A stretch of 6,760 nucleotides of DNA from an uncultured Flavobacteriales bacterium (GTDB lineage: Bacteria > Bacteroidota > Bacteroidia > Flavobacteriales > UBA7430), in the NCBI GenBank assembly GCA_913041775.1, contig CAJWJW010000074.1, forward strand, positions 1-6,760. Reading direction: 5' to 3'. The notes under the pieces were generated by a model that was not told the DNA's origin, ran no database searches, and was given only the letters and a program-made list of their open reading frames with translations. Below, in pieces: positions 6,713 to 6,760 of this stretch. Each line of letters begins with the position of its first letter. The first letter of the stretch is position 1. Both the position numbers and the translations under genes were made by a program.

Positions 6713-6742
6713 AAAAAAAGCCTACTCTTTCGAGTAAGCTTT
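6713..6742 (-). terminator. Rho-independent terminator on the minus strand
   Basis: On the minus strand the sequence AAAGCTTACTC-GAAA-GAGTAGGCTTT folds into an 11-bp stem, with one T-G wobble, closed by a GAAA (GNRA) tetraloop; it is followed directly by TTTT, making a run of seven T with the last stem bases. On the plus strand the wobble becomes a C-A mismatch and there is no long T run, so the direction is minus. It would end transcription coming from beyond the right edge, namely the putative tRNA, and so isolates the surface-protein gene from that transcript. Confidence 0.85.
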
Positions 6743-6744
6743 AG

Positions 6745-6760
6745 TGCGGATAGAGGGAGT
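6745..6760 (-). tRNA. Probable 3' end of a tRNA gene, cut by the window edge (isotype unknown)
   Basis: Read on the minus strand the last bases are ACTCCCTCTATCCGCA. This fits the end of a tRNA: A58-C59-T60 of the T loop, CCCTC as the 3' side of the T stem, TATCCGC as the 3' side of the acceptor stem, and A73 as discriminator. The partner acceptor strand would begin GCGGATA. CCA is not encoded; the following bases are CTAA and then a strong terminator starts 2 nt after the discriminator. The TTCG of the T loop, the anticodon and the D arm lie outside the window, so the isotype cannot be read. Confidence 0.55.

Overview
The window is AT-rich DNA with weak or absent Shine-Dalgarno sequences, and its proteins look like those of a marine or free-living member of the Bacteroidota, most likely Flavobacteriia. 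The pointers are a Bacteroidetes-style TAnnTTTG promoter, a choice-of-anchor B / LVIVD surface protein with a GCMD-type Cys-rich linker, an FG-GAP secreted-protein remnant, and a ClC-CBS protein of the type common in this phylum. The organism call is inference from protein style; no rRNA or other phylogenetic marker is present.

Layout. At 1-161 (+) lies the C-terminal end of a thioredoxin-fold protein, probably TlpA-like. It is followed after 7 nt by a 592-residue ClC-family chloride channel or transporter with two C-terminal CBS domains (169-1947, +), and after 11 nt by a 230-residue DUF554 membrane protein (1959-2651, +). These three are tightly packed and are probably co-transcribed. At 2645-2963 (-) is a short remnant of a secreted FG-GAP repeat protein. 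It is frameshifted near 2750 and its 3' end runs 7 bp into the DUF554 gene. A monofunctional aspartokinase (3083-4333, +) follows behind a plausible Bacteroidetes promoter. It converges on a 741-residue secreted multidomain protein (4355-6580, -). From 6581 to 6712 I see no gene. At the right edge is a convincing rho-independent terminator on the minus strand (6713-6742), directly behind what looks like the last 16 nt of a tRNA gene that enters from beyond the window.

How the genes relate. The left trio suggests an envelope/ion-transport unit, but a shared function cannot be shown. Aspartokinase is core amino-acid metabolism and stands alone. The large minus-strand gene encodes an exported, probably surface-displayed protein with a beta-propeller-like repeat region, a carboxypeptidase-regulatory-like domain, a Cys-rich linker, a jelly-roll-like stretch and a tandemly duplicated C-terminal module.

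I did not find a convincing new multi-gene system. The items most worth a second look are the decayed FG-GAP gene with a 14-bp repeat at its frameshift, the altered ion-pathway residues in the ClC protein, and the duplicated C-terminal module of the secreted protein.
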